Shown: one piece after another, positions 11,991 through 22,253 of the stretch | Numbering within the stretch: position 1 is the stretch's first letter | Layout of the letters: each line of letters begins with the position of its first letter | From: Monosporascus cannonballus | Taxonomy: Eukaryota; Ascomycota; Sordariomycetes; Xylariales | Assembly (NCBI GenBank): GCA_004154925.1 | Contig: QJNS01000157.1 | Location: 62,001 to 126,000 of the forward strand | DNA: 64,000 bases | Reading direction: 5' to 3' | The notes under the pieces: model-generated | Seen by the model: the letters and a program-made list of their open reading frames with translations, nothing else | What the model was told of the DNA's origin: nothing | Database searches by the model: none | Translations under genes and position numbers: made by a program

Positions 11991-12491
11991 GAGTATTCCG
12001 CAAAATTTGATAATAGTCGGCTGGTTGCCAAAACGAGTTTAGCGGTGAAATATTAACGATTTGACGTGGACAGCGTAACCGGGGCGTGACATCGGCTACG
12101 CCCGAGACGGGGATCTCAGTCTTAGCGTGCCGAGTTTCAAACATACAAGACCTACCTTACTAGGTAATTCCGAGCTTCCCCCCAATCTCCGTTTAGCTCT
12201 ACTTGTAAACACGGGTCGCTTATTTTAGTGCACGAATTAGAAGTACCTAAAACAAGAAGGCCAAGGTCTGTAGCCACATTCGCGGCTGCGCGTTCTGCGC
12301 ATCGACCTGCAATCGAATGCTTGACGCGGACATTACACAGCATTTATCATCGCTACTGAAATGTGATAGGAGATCCTGAGGTATTTATAGAGTTGGTCCG
12401 TATTATCTGACCAAGCAATTGTATGCAGTTATTCACGTGCCAAGGGTTGTTTTCCCCCCTCACAAGTCACTTCGTCGTATCTCAGCCCATC
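11991..12491. promoter_or_regulatory. Upstream region of mis6
   Basis: About 500 bp of normal-composition DNA before the mis6 start codon, with no convincing frame. It holds an ACGCG core in 'gacgcgg' (about 12,322-12,326), related to MluI cell-cycle boxes, and a palindromic E-box CACGTG at 12,434-12,439, 58 bp before the ATG. Either could be chance; no TATA box is obvious. Confidence 0.3.
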
Positions 12492-14972
12492 ATGTCGCAA
12501 CGACGACTCGAGCCTGATGAGTCTCAAGAAGCGACCGAGTTCCGAAAAACCCTGTCGAAAATAATCCAAGGTAAGCATTCTTCCATATGGGCGCATGGCA
12601 CATGCATGCCACACCGGCTAACTGTCTCATAGGTTCAACATTAACGGCAAAACGCAGGGAAAGCAGCATCAAGCCTGATGTTGAAACTTTGAATTCTCTG
12701 TCGTATGACAGAGGTATATTACCGGCTGAATTGAACGATCTTATTGATTTGGTTACAACCCCAAACCATCTCGACCAGGCTAGCCTGGCCAGCATCGTCA
12801 GGAATCTCTATCCGGCAAGTACCGTCAGCGACGATGTCGTCACTAAGGTGGTTGGCTCTATCGGCCATGGCAGGTCCAAGCCGTCGCTGGCTATCCAGGG
12901 GTCATTATTGAGATGGTTAGTCATGATCTACCACATCATACAAAGCCAAGACGCCTTGGCTCGAGGATATTCAATCTTGTTTAATCTGCTAGATACGGCT
13001 GCAATTCGGTAGGCGACTTCAACAAAGCGGGCTGGTGATCGTCACTAACCCAGCTAGACCCCAGCTATGCCATCTACTTGCCCTCATTACTAGGCGCAAA
13101 CATGTAAGGCCGTATAGAATACAGAGCTTGTGAGTGATCGGTTCTACTGGGCACCACTGTGGATAAGACTCATACCGATATCTTCCAGGCTATCTCTCTC
13201 AAGACAAACAGGAAACGACCCCGCGCTGACGGGCTTACTTCGTGTTTTTAAAGATTACTATCCGGAGATCATCGTGGGAGAGGCGACACGGGGCAAAGCA
13301 TCCGCTTTCAATGTATGGCCCCGACAATAGAAACCCCTAAAGCAGAAACAAGCTCATACTTGTAGTACCCGAATCCTGAGTGGCGGGAAAGGCTTGATGC
13401 CATCCAACAAGCCCATGCTGAGCGTGCCATTTCGAGATCTCAAAGGCAATTGAACTCCTTCCGAGTTGCGCGTCATCGTAATGGAGGGCGAGGCCATAAC
13501 GGTGCTATGGTTCCGGAAGTGCACACGTCGCATGTTGCTGAAGTCAGTGGCGCCCCATTATCCTCTTCGCACCGCCGCTAACTGCACAGAATTCCGTTTC
13601 CCTAGAGGAAATCGAAAATGTCGACGGCTTTGTTAAAGCGCTCGAAACGATTGAATTACCGAACCAGCTGATAGCAGTCCTAGGAGATCCCCTACTTCAA
13701 AAGCTTTTACTTCTGAAACCGGATGTTGAGGCTAATCAACGTGTCAATAACTGGTTGTCATCGTATGCACATGACATGATCAGTGGGGACTCGGATGCTA
13801 ATCCCCTAGATATTCTTGCGACACTTCGGGATTATGTCTCAAGCACAAAGGTGCGCATGAAAATTTCAGAATCAGGCTCCTGGCTAACGCAATCTCTTGT
13901 AGAGTTTCCCTCCCATGTTCTTTGCCCTCTTCAGCGAATATCTGAAAATATGGGATGGCCGGCGTGGAAGGGAATTAGTGCTTGGAGTCTTATCCTATGT
14001 CCCTATGTTGGAGTTCGGAGGTCAGCATCCCATCTTATTCCAAATGATTCCGGCTAATGAGACCAAGAGCTCTACAATAAATTTCTTCGGCCTCTCGAAG
14101 CAAGGGTCCTCGATGACACGGCAGCTTCTCTAGCAGATATCCTCCAGTTCTATACGACACTACTTCAGCGTTGGTCAGTGACGTTGGCATCCGTTGACCA
14201 GTTATCAGTACGGGCATCTTCGGCAACTGCTGATCTGATCACGCATGTAAACGTTCTCTGCCTAACGCTTCTCCAAACATCTTCTAGCATATCCACCCAC
14301 TCGATGGTCCTAGACTTCTACGAACAAGGCGCTTCGTTAATGTCGGGTCCCCGCAATTCATTCCGCACTAGAGTCGTCATTCCACCTTCCCCGTTAGCAT
14401 ACATGCTCTTCTTCACCCCCTCCCCGACGACCGTGTCTCGTCTGTGTGGCCTACTAGCGAAGTACAAACAAGGTCTTCAGAAAGCAATGTCTACCTCGCG
14501 CTCTGACTACACACCGGAATACGTCAACGAGTTTAATGGGTTCCTAATGGATGTCTGCAACTGTCTGTGGCGGTCAAGGGCATTCAACACCAAAGATGAC
14601 AATTCACACGGCTGTCTTATCCCTAAACGTATCGCTGAAGTCCTTTCACTTTATATCAAGGGTCTCGACACTGGCGCCTCTCTGGCGTCACTATTCTCTC
14701 TATCACATTCACCGGTCTTGGGCTTATTGTCGATCTCCTATTTCCGCGGCTTGGAAGACGCGGAACTGGAAAAGGGCACAAATGAGCTTCACACTAGGCA
14801 TGCCGGGCCTGTGACCCGAGCCACGCTCGCTTCACTGGCAGAGGATGGTGGTTTAAGGCTAACTTGGGACGAATACCGACTGGGGGTGTTGACATACCTC
14901 GATCAGAAAGGCATGGGTGGCGTCGGACAGTTGATGTATAACACAATGACGACGTTAATGAAGAAGGTTTGA
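12492..14972 (+). CDS. mis6: Inner kinetochore protein Mis6/CENP-I (8 exons)
   Basis: Exons are 12492-12570, 12633-13008, 13058-13129, 13189-13312, 13366-13542, 13590-13850, 13903-14020 and 14068-14972, giving 703 codons plus TGA. All seven introns are GT...AG and 47-62 bp; several carry clear branch sites (GGCTAAC, CACTAAC, CGCTAAC, GGCTAAC). The last acceptor is AAG (alternative at 14061) and is the least certain junction. Splicing restores family-like segments such as AIRPQLCHLLALITRRKHV, QSLLSLSRQTGNDPALTGLL, and FGELYNKFLRPLEARV. Mis6/CENP-I is an all-helical subunit of the constitutive centromere-associated network (Ctf3 in budding yeast), needed for CENP-A loading and kinetochore assembly. 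The C-terminal half is the most conserved: FFTPSPTTVSRLCGLLAKYK, FLMDVCNCLWRSRAFN, SLFSLSHSPVLGLLS, the last ~130 residues ending in TMTTLMKKV. Length matches the family (about 670-720). Confidence 0.88.
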
Positions 14973-15421
14973 ACGGATTATGGGGAATTGGCCTCCTGTA
15001 TAGGGTTTCTCCTTTATGCATTGAGATTGTCAAGTGGACCGTCGAGCCAAGTTGTGGTGACGACTATAGTGTCAGCAGTTAGGGGAATCCTGGCACAGTT
15101 AATCTAAAGTAATTGTAGCATCACGCATGATATACTTCGCTTTGAAACCCATCCATGATTTGTTCTCGTTCTATCCTCTGTTGAAAGGGTATCTCTAAGT
15201 AGGTTAAACCGCACTGCAACGCTTTCTCAAGTCGTAGGGTTCCCATCGCATCACAGATAATGCTTTAGACCAAATCCAAACGCCTTCGTATGCTCGTTGA
15301 AGATTCTTCTCGGAGAGGCATGTCATTGAGAAGCTTCCTCTAAATGCAGTTAAGTGCATTCCTGACGCCCTTATGCCCTTATCCACCCAGCCATGTGTCC
15401 CGCCGAAGTATCCTAATCACC
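14973..15421. other. Spacer between convergent mis6 and CAF16
   Basis: About 450 bp between the two 3' ends, presumably holding both 3' untranslated regions. No gene or repeat seen. Confidence 0.6.
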
Positions 15422-16273
15422 TCATTTCCTCGAGCCCGCATTCTCGAGGCCGTAACCCCCAAGGCCGCCCGTCGAGTACGTCAGCCCCTCGGTGCCCATC
15501 GTCGCCTGGTTCCTGGGGCCGCGGTCCTTCAGGTCCGTCCTCAGCCAGCCGAGCACCAGCTCGCCTAGGCGGCTATTCCCGGTGCTCCGCAGGGAGGCGT
15601 TGTTGTCTAAAAATTCGTCGGCGGGGCCCCACTCGCGCACGCGGCCCATGTGCATGTGCACGAGGTGGGTGGGCCAGCCGGCGAGGTAGTCGAGGATGTG
15701 GGTGGCGTAGACGATAGTGCAGGCGCGGGTCTCGGTCTCGCGCTTGAGCCAGGCAAGGAACTCGGCGCGGCTGAGCACGTCGAGGTCGACGGTGATCTCG
15801 TCGAGCAGCAGCACGGTCCAGGGGCGCACGAGGCCCATGGCCAGCTGCACGCGCCGCCGCTCGCCGTCGCTGACGGCGTGCATGCGCCATCCGACGTCGA
15901 TGTCGAGCACGCCCACGAGCTCGTCCCGCCGCGCCGGGTACGCGTCCCCACCTACCGACCGCAGCAGCTCCGCGACCCCGATGTCCGTCCGCACGATCGG
16001 GTTCAGTACCCACTCTAGACCTAGGTACGTCACCCCCTCCAGCCCCTCCTTGAACGGGTCCGCCCCCGATACGCTGATGCTGCCTGCCGGCGCCAGGCGC
16101 TTGCCCGCCAACAGCCGCAGCAGTGTGGTCTTGCCCGCGCCGTTGGCCCCGATTAGCAGCGTGCGGCTCCGCGGCGGCAGGGACAGGGTTACGCCTGATA
16201 GGCCAGTGGCGTAGCCCGGAAACGTGTAGGATAGGTTGTAGGTGTTGACCCCTGGGGCTTTGGGGGTTGCCAT
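15422..16273 (-). CDS. CAF16: CAF16-type ABC ATPase (CCR4-NOT associated)
   Basis: Single-exon frame of 283 residues: one soluble ABC nucleotide-binding domain with no membrane segments. Walker A is GANGAGKTT (residues 42-50), the ABC signature is the variant VSDGERRRVQ (134-143), Walker B is TVLLLDE (153-159) with D-loop ITVDLDV (160-166), and the H-loop His is in ATH (190-192). The VSDGERRRVQ signature, DEITVDLD and the Gly-rich C-terminal end GGLGGYGLE are typical of yeast Caf16 and its fungal relatives. Caf16 was found with the CCR4-NOT/Mediator machinery in yeast; its role is poorly defined. Length is slightly under the usual ~290. Third-codon positions are strongly GC-biased compared with mis6 next door, so all six frames look open here; the ABC motifs identify the true one. 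Confidence 0.92.
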   Translation of the reverse strand: MATPKAPGVNTYNLSYTFPGYATGLSGVTLSLPPRSRTLLIGANGAGKTTLLRLLAGKRLAPAGSISVSGADPFKEGLEGVTYLGLEWVLNPIVRTDIGVAELLRSVGGDAYPARRDELVGVLDIDVGWRMHAVSDGERRRVQLAMGLVRPWTVLLLDEITVDLDVLSRAEFLAWLKRETETRACTIVYATHILDYLAGWPTHLVHMHMGRVREWGPADEFLDNNASLRSTGNSRLGELVLGWLRTDLKDRGPRNQATMGTEGLTYSTGGLGGYGLENAGSRK

Positions 16274-17035
16274 CTCGAAATTTCTGTTCTGATAGTGATC
16301 GAGCTAAGACGAGAAATCTAATGGAAGATTGGTGGGGACCGAGGGTCCAAGCCCAAGTGATCGGGGATTGTCGCATATTCAAATACTTCTCGGCACAGTG
16401 GATATTGTCATTCGTTGCCCACCTGTTAGGGTACAGTGCAACTGCTGTTGGCACGGTATAACAATACTGTCCCGGCGGAAACCGGTGGAGATAAGGCCAC
16501 ATGCCCGGTCACCATCCTAGGCCCCTATTCGTGCTCACGCCCGTCAAACCGGCGTCGTTTCACATGAACTTCACCAGATAGTCACCTCCCAAGACAGATA
16601 GAGTATCCGCGTACATCTGTAGGTAAGGAAGACCATCTAGAAAAAGAGACCCCAATCCAGTATGCGCTTCCAGGCATCCAAGATTGCTCAATGTAATCGC
16701 TAAAATATTACGGAAAATGAAGCTATTTTATGAATTAATAATTCTAAAATGGGCCAGTGGAGTTGCAAGGATAGGTTCCTAATCAGAATTAAGGCAGGTT
16801 ACTATATAAAAAGGATGTGATCGAGCTTTCCACGAAGGCACCGAGCCCAAAGTCACCGGATGCCGCATTTAAAATAGTTCGTAGACGGGGCAGGGCTGAC
16901 ATAAACAGCAAGGATGGATGAGTTGGGGTATTTACAAAGGCCAAATTATAGGTAGCTCCCAACTTTCCTGGTGGTTTCAGGTTCCCCTTTCCCAGCCCAT
17001 GCCACCTCACACTCTTTCCACCGAAGAAATCGAGG
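16274..17035. other. Spacer between CAF16 and the GPI-protein gene
   Basis: About 760 bp containing the CAF16 upstream region (minus strand) and the 3' side of the next gene. A short AT-rich patch lies at about 16,690-16,750. No convincing gene. Confidence 0.5.
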
Positions 17036-17596
17036 CTAAAGAGCAGCTAGAATGCCTAAAAAGCCAGCAGCAACCGCGCCGGTAACCCCAACGAGCCCCG
17101 TATCCCTCGGGCCTCCATTCCTGCTCGGAGTCCCGTCATCATTTTCCCCAGTAGCCGTTGCAGGACCACCTTCCTGGACCGGAGCAAGGCCGGAAATGCT
17201 TGATGAGCAAGGCCCCGCCGAGCTTTCGTAGCCGGCCGGACACTTTGATAGGGCAGAGCTGAGCTCGGCTGAGCTGGCCGAGTACCACTGCATGACCTCG
17301 CTCTGGTACGAGTACCAGTCGTCGACGAGTGAGCCAGGGAGGGCAGTCTGCCAGCCGCACTGGTAGTCGGTCACTCCGGTCGCTGTCATGTAGAAGCTGG
17401 TCATGACGGAGATAATCTCGTCGGGTGGGTACGGCGCGGACCCGGCGACCTCCATAATGGCGTCCAGGCAGCTTCCGTCGTTGTCGCCCCCACCGTCTGC
17501 CGTGGGGGTGGATGTCTGTCGAGCGATGAGGTGGCCCACGTCGAGGTAGGCTTTGGCCGTGGCTACAAAGCCGAGGAGTGCAAGCCTGAACAACAT
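17036..17596 (-). CDS. Small secreted, probably GPI-anchored, fungal protein
   Basis: 186 residues from the ATG at 17596. An in-frame ATG 24 codons further upstream exists, but the shorter start places a signal peptide at the N-terminus (LFRLALLGFVATAKA, cleavage predicted after residue 16), so I prefer it. The mature part has four Cys (43, 80, 119, 130), which could form two disulfides, with a Trp/Tyr-rich core (CGWQTALPGSLVDDWYSYQS, MQWYSAS, SALSKCP). A Ser/Thr/Gly/Asn linker and a hydrophobic C-terminal tail (168-186, VGVTGAVAAGFLGILAAL) match a GPI-attachment signal. The pattern resembles fungal DUF7735-type cell-surface proteins; function unknown. A TATA-like TATAAG lies on the minus strand at 17,719-17,724, about 125 bp upstream. 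Confidence 0.72.
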   Translation of the reverse strand: MLFRLALLGFVATAKAYLDVGHLIARQTSTPTADGGGDNDGSCLDAIMEVAGSAPYPPDEIISVMTSFYMTATGVTDYQCGWQTALPGSLVDDWYSYQSEVMQWYSASSAELSSALSKCPAGYESSAGPCSSSISGLAPVQEGGPATATGENDDGTPSRNGGPRDTGLVGVTGAVAAGFLGILAAL

Positions 17597-17718
17597 CTCT
17601 GTGGTTTCTATTCTGGTGTTGATCGGCCGGTTCCGTTTTGAGACTGAATCTCGAGTGCTGGGAGTCAAGATTTTGAGGGAGTCTCGCTGTCTTCGGGCAC
17701 ACGGGAAAACGGAACATA

Positions 17719-17724
17719 CTTATA
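17719..17724 (-). promoter_or_regulatory. TATA-like element upstream of the GPI-protein gene
   Basis: TATAAG on the minus strand about 125 bp before the preferred start codon, a usual distance for fungal TATA boxes. Only the match and the spacing support it. Confidence 0.35.
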
Positions 17725-17768
17725 CCCGTTAGACGACCTCGACACACAGAGGGATAGTTTCGCCACAT

Positions 17769-18310
17769 TGTTTTCGATGACTATTAGCACCTAAGCATCA
17801 ATCTCCCATTCTACTAACCAAATGTCCCATAGCCCTAGTGGCTGCTGGTTTGGCGCTCGAGGCGTAATTCGAGGCGTAACTGAAGCTGTGAGGCCGGGCC
17901 AATCCAAGGAGACTTTTGGGGGCTGGCGGGGAATAGCAAAGAGGAATGGACGCGCACAGCCTCGCCTTACCCCAATGAGAATCAGGAACCACAACGGCGG
18001 GCCTCAGCCGCATAATTATCTCCAAAAGGGATCGAGGTCTTCCGGACGCCATTGGGGACAGTTGTGTGGCTATCAGACGATTGCCTTGGCTTGGCATTTC
18101 AGCATTTCTGAGACGGTCCAGGTGCTATGGTGAAGTGCAATCATGGGCCGCGCCGTATGGCGCGGCCTTTCAAGGAGTGCGTGCATGACCAATGCGTTCG
18201 CAGGGCAAGGGGTAGGGAGAGGACAGAAAATGAACAGAGAGAGAATGAGAATTGATTTCCAGCGCGACCCCTAGCACTCACTGTTCATGGGATTGAATGG
18301 GAAGGCAGAA
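17769..18310. other. Intergenic DNA, no gene seen
   Basis: Normal-composition DNA upstream of the GPI-protein gene. Overlapping frames on both strands (17,798-18,133) lack any recognisable domain. It includes the perfect GC-rich palindrome noted separately. Confidence 0.45.
18146..18167. repeat. GC-rich perfect hairpin (9-bp stem, GTAT loop)
   Basis: GGCCGCGCC and GGCGCGGCC flank a 4-base loop and are fully complementary. The T-run after it is only three bases. In a eukaryote it is not a bacterial-type terminator; it may be a chance palindrome or a structured RNA element. Confidence 0.75.
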
Positions 18311-18314
18311 CCTA

Positions 18315-18574
18315 CAAGTCACATGGCATTTTTAGTTAGTTACCTCCACGAGGGCTACAATAGGACCAGGTGAAATTGTACACAAATTTTATGAGTTTAG
18401 CCATTGCAGACGGTTCTGTTGGTGTTTATCTCTATTGTAGGTTGTCACTTTTCTATCTCGAACGGTACTTACGAGGTCACATCCCATACAATTTTCTATA
18501 CACATCTATATCCTAACCCTGGATGGCATGTCGTAGCCCAGAGGAGGTAACTCTAAAAATACCCCTGTGACTTG
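18315..18574. mobile_element. MITE with ~35-bp terminal inverted repeats and TA duplication
   Basis: The left end CAAGTCACATGGCATTTTTA and the inverted right end CAAGTCACAGGGGTATTTTT align over about 35 bp, with TTACCTCC shared at the inner side. Each outer end is bordered by TA (18,313-18,314 and 18,575-18,576), the duplication typical of Tc1/mariner/pogo elements. At 260 bp with no coding capacity this fits a miniature inverted-repeat element mobilised by a pogo/Fot1 transposase; the Fot1-like elements in this window also carry a CAAGT near their ends. Confidence 0.72.
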
Positions 18575-18982
18575 TAGGGGCGCGTGGACCAGAATCAGTT
18601 AGCGATAGCTGGTGGTATGGAAACTAACGGTGAGTAGCTGAAAATAGCCCGAGTTAGCCCAAGTAGATAGCCCCTAGTTAAATTACTTGTAAGCCACCTT
18701 CAGTGTCGTGTTTCTTACCGCTATAGCTATATGCCCTCGTTTTAACGTACTGAGGAATGAAGGGAGTAAACGAGGGTTATTGTGTGTCGCTCCCTTCTAT
18801 CTGTGGAAGCCGACCCGCATTTCCCAAATAGGAAAGTAGCTACCATGGCAGCATGCAGCTCGTGCTTCTGGGTCCGCCTCTAAGACCCTGCTAATACGTA
18901 TGGCCCGTGCGAGGCCTGGAATTTGGCCCTACTTGGTGTCATAAAAACATCCATGTCAGGTATCAGTAAGTGCAAGAAACTG
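18575..18982. other. Intergenic DNA up to the AT-rich block
   Basis: About 400 bp of normal-composition, non-mutated DNA without a convincing frame. It ends in GCCAACTA, the target site of the next element. Confidence 0.5.
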
Positions 18983-18990
18983 GCCAACTA

Positions 18991-21621
18991 TTACCTCAGC
19001 TAGCTCAGGCCTCCCTGGCTCGTTTTCCCAATTTCTTCAAAGTCACTCAAGTACCGCTCCACAACGCTAAATATTAACCAATCAAATCCCAAATCCCCAT
19101 AACGAGCCAGCAAGGCTTAAGTTATAATTACGTAAAAACGGTTTCGTTTAATATATTTATTTTTTTAAAAAAATAAAATCCGTAATAACATAATAACAAA
19201 ATATTTTTTATAAATATATATATATATCGTTATTTTTATTATAACTTATTATTAATATTATTCTAATTTTAATTAAAATTTATTTATTATTTTTAAACCT
19301 TAATATATATAATAGTTATAACCCAAACCCGTTATATTATTATCTTTTTTTAAATTTTACCAAGCTACACCTTTAAAACAGAATATACGTATACGTATTT
19401 TGAAATTTTGGCATTAATATAAAAAAATTAATATAACGTTTAAAATTTTTATTTGTAATTAGGTTTTTTATAACGATTTAAGCCAAACTCTTAATTCGAC
19501 CATTCGGATTAACCGATTAATTAACGTATTAAAAAAATGAATACGTAAACGGTTATTAATATACGAAAATTAACAAAAATTTCTAATTCTTATTAATTAA
19601 AATCTCGTTATATACAAATATTATAATATATTATACGGGAAATTTGTAATTTTCGCAAAAAGGTTTAAATTTTACCGCCTGTTAAAAAATTATTATTCGA
19701 AATTAACGTAATCCATATTATTTTAAACAAAGGTTAACATTTTATAAAAACGTTTACTTTTAACTAATTTAAACTTTTAACTAATTTAAACTTTTAAATT
19801 AAGTAATTATATATTTGAGAAAAAAAGTAATCGTATAATACAAAACGGAAAACAAAACGGTTTCGTAATAATAATAATTCGGATATTCTTATATATCTTT
19901 TTTTCATAATTCTAAATATTATAATTAAGATAATTTCCAAAATTAACGGCAATTACCTGCCTTATTTATTAGGCAAGTTTCTATTATTTTTTGGCAATTC
20001 GGAACTATAAAACTTGATAATTTCTTTTACAACTTTTAACAAATACCTTCGGTTTACCATAATCCTAATTAGATAATTACGGATATCCATAATTTTCGCC
20101 CTGCTATCAACATAAATAATCATCTTAATGATAAAATGAAAGTTATTAAGCTGAACTAAGGGGATATTACTTAATGGCCCGGATACATTAGCTATCAGGA
20201 AATCTAAGTACCTCCAATTCGAACGTTAACCTTTAGGGCAATGTCGATTTCGGGACGATCAATATTAAAACGCCGGACCTCCGCCTTATAGCCATATCCA
20301 GTTAGACCGCCGATTTGACGAAAGCCGCCATACTTCGCAATTTTCTTCTTTATGATATTACTAATAGTTGTTATATACGCAAACCAATGTACATAAGTAA
20401 GGAAAATAAAATGCAGATTACGAATATTAGCATATTTAGGCCGGAAATCTTTTTATTCCGATAATAAATGTGCTTTGTCGATAACAATCAAACTACATCG
20501 TTATTCGAAAACAGAATTTAATATAGCAATTTAAAACTAATCGTTCGATATTTATTTAAAACTAAAAATAATATGGTTATACCGTTCGGCAGCTATACGG
20601 TTAAATATTTTTAAGTTAAGCTTTTTCGTATTTGCAAATATTAACATAAAAACAAAATATAAAACTGTTAATACAAAAGTTCGTTATTTCTTTATTAATT
20701 AATTAATAATACGATTTAAATAATAATTAAGTTAGTTATTAACAAAAAGGCTTAAATAATTAAGGATTTTCTAAAATTTATCTTAATAACGAAAAAGATA
20801 TTAAGTTTTCCGAAAACCAGATCATATACCGTATCAACTTATTTTTTCCATAAAATACGGCCCTGTTCGCCGAATATAACGCCTAATATAAGGCGAACAA
20901 ACCGACGGCGCAAAGTTTTTATAGAGTTATCGGCCGTACATATAACGTTGGCATATAGGTTAATTACGTATATATCGGTAAAAAAACCCGTAAAAATATA
21001 TAATAAGAATAAATTTTTCGCTTTAAAAAGTTAAATGTTCGAAAATCTGAGATATTTCCCTTAAACTTTCGAATATATTACCCGTATTTGGCTAATTAAG
21101 AAAAAAATATATCTCGAGGTTTGCCATAGGCGATTTTAAGCTTTATATATTATTATTTTAGCTTATAAGGTTATATTGTTATTGTATTAATCTAAAAAAG
21201 ATAAAAATTATAATATGCATTAATTGAGATTTTGGACTCTTTTTTTATTATAATAATTCTTATTTTATATTAATTAGGACCATTATTATATTAAAAAATA
21301 AATAATTTAATTTTGCGTTGAATTAAATAAGTTAAAATATTAGGAGCTTCATAACTAATATATATTGCCAAAGTTAATAATAATAATTTCTGCGAATTTA
21401 TATAGGAATGTACCAAACGAAACGAAAAAATCATAACTTGTTATCAGGCTCTATTTTAAAGGTTTTGTTATTTTTGTAAGTATTATTTTTAAAAAAATTT
21501 AGCTAATATATTAAACCTTTAACAGATACTTCTTGATCAAAAGCTATAGCTGTAGCTACGACTGCTGCGTCGCAGGCGCAGCTACAACCTCCAAAATGGG
21601 GTTCTGATCACGATAAGGCAA
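18991..21621 (-). mobile_element. DNA transposon with 8-bp TSD carrying a RecQ-like helicase (copy E1)
   Basis: Complete by its ends. The left end TTACCTCAGCTAGCTCAGG and the inverted right end TTGCCTTATCGTGATCAGA form imperfect ~19-bp inverted repeats, and both flanks read GCCAACTA (18,983-18,990 and 21,622-21,629), a perfect 8-bp target-site duplication. 8-bp duplications are typical of the hAT superfamily, but no hAT transposase is recognisable; the visible coding remnant is a helicase. About 150 bp at the left end and 200 bp at the right end are conserved among the other copies in this window, and the outermost ~100 bp at each end are little mutated while the interior is heavily mutated. 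Right-end sequence also starts copies at 33,866, 53,938 and 57,250 (inverted); left-end sequence recurs at 53,702-53,866, 55,250-55,409, 55,898 onward and 57,259-57,334. Confidence 0.85.
19950..20960 (-). pseudogene. Decayed RecQ-like SF2 helicase inside E1
   Basis: On the minus strand, with interspersed stops, there is a DEAH-box equivalent IVIDKAHLLSE (near 20,455-20,500; E-to-K and W-to-stop are G-to-A changes) followed by KDFRPKYANIR, matching RecQ motif II and its 'W.DFRP.Y' extension. A motif III remnant TTISNIIKKKIAKYGG comes next, then VRRFNIDRPEIDI (RecQ 'R.F.RPN' region), and a second-domain remnant IYVDSRAKIMDIRNYLI (near 20,085-20,135) like the strand that opens the RecQ C-terminal lobe. 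These occur in the right order and one orientation. I could not locate motif I (Walker A) upstream. RecQ helicases unwind DNA 3'-5'; here the gene is dead. Related sequence sits in copy E2 (34,803-35,390). Confidence 0.78.
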
Positions 21622-21629
21622 GCCAACTA

Positions 21630-22251
21630 AAAGAAAATCCGGTCGTCTTAAATGTGAAGAGATACCGTTTTAACTCTTGAAATTCACAGAAAGCTAACAA
21701 AAGTTTCTAGTTATTTAAAGCCTAGCTTTGCAGTAATTTATACTAATCTACGACTTTTAACCACTTATAGTCTAACTGCAGTTTGTAGCGAATATCAGAC
21801 TGTAACTTTCGCTACGGGCTGCTATACGTAATAATAAAAAACTATATACTTTTAAAAAAAGTTTATAAAGTATGTAATATTTGGTATAACTTGAAATATA
21901 AAATTTTCTTATTACTATATAAATAATATAGTACTTTTTAACTATAAGTTAACAAATTCCACGTTTTATTACTGTTTTAAGTTATGTTTAAAACTATTTA
22001 AAAATAATATTATTAAGTATATAACTTGTATTAAACGTATTAAAAGCTATTATTTACGAAAAAAAACTTAAATTTTTAACTTAATTTTATACGTATTTCT
22101 CTTTGTTTATTATTAAGCTTATTTACTTTAATAATAATATATCAACGCTTTTTTAAACTTATTATTAATTTATATATTAAAATTTACTCAAATTTGTAAC
22201 CAAAATTGTATTTAAAAGCGCAATTAAAATATAATAAAAGATGTAACGTAC
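21630..22251. other. Host DNA resuming after E1, then AT-rich spacer
   Basis: 21,630-21,840 has moderate GC, few TA steps and no transposon match; it is the continuation of the DNA at 18,982, split by E1. From about 21,840 the sequence is AT-rich and unassigned up to the Fot1-like element. Confidence 0.55.
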
Positions 22252-22253
22252 TA

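Noticed and set aside
15573..16502. Long alternative frames overlapping CAF16 (309 and 165 codons, both strands)
   Set aside because: They arise from the high GC at third codon positions of CAF16, are Arg/Ala/Pro-rich, and lack domains; the CAF16 frame has every ABC motif in order.
17597..17668. Longer N-terminus for the GPI-anchored protein (start at 17668)
   Set aside because: It would bury the signal peptide behind 24 charged residues; the ATG at 17596 gives a normal secretory start.
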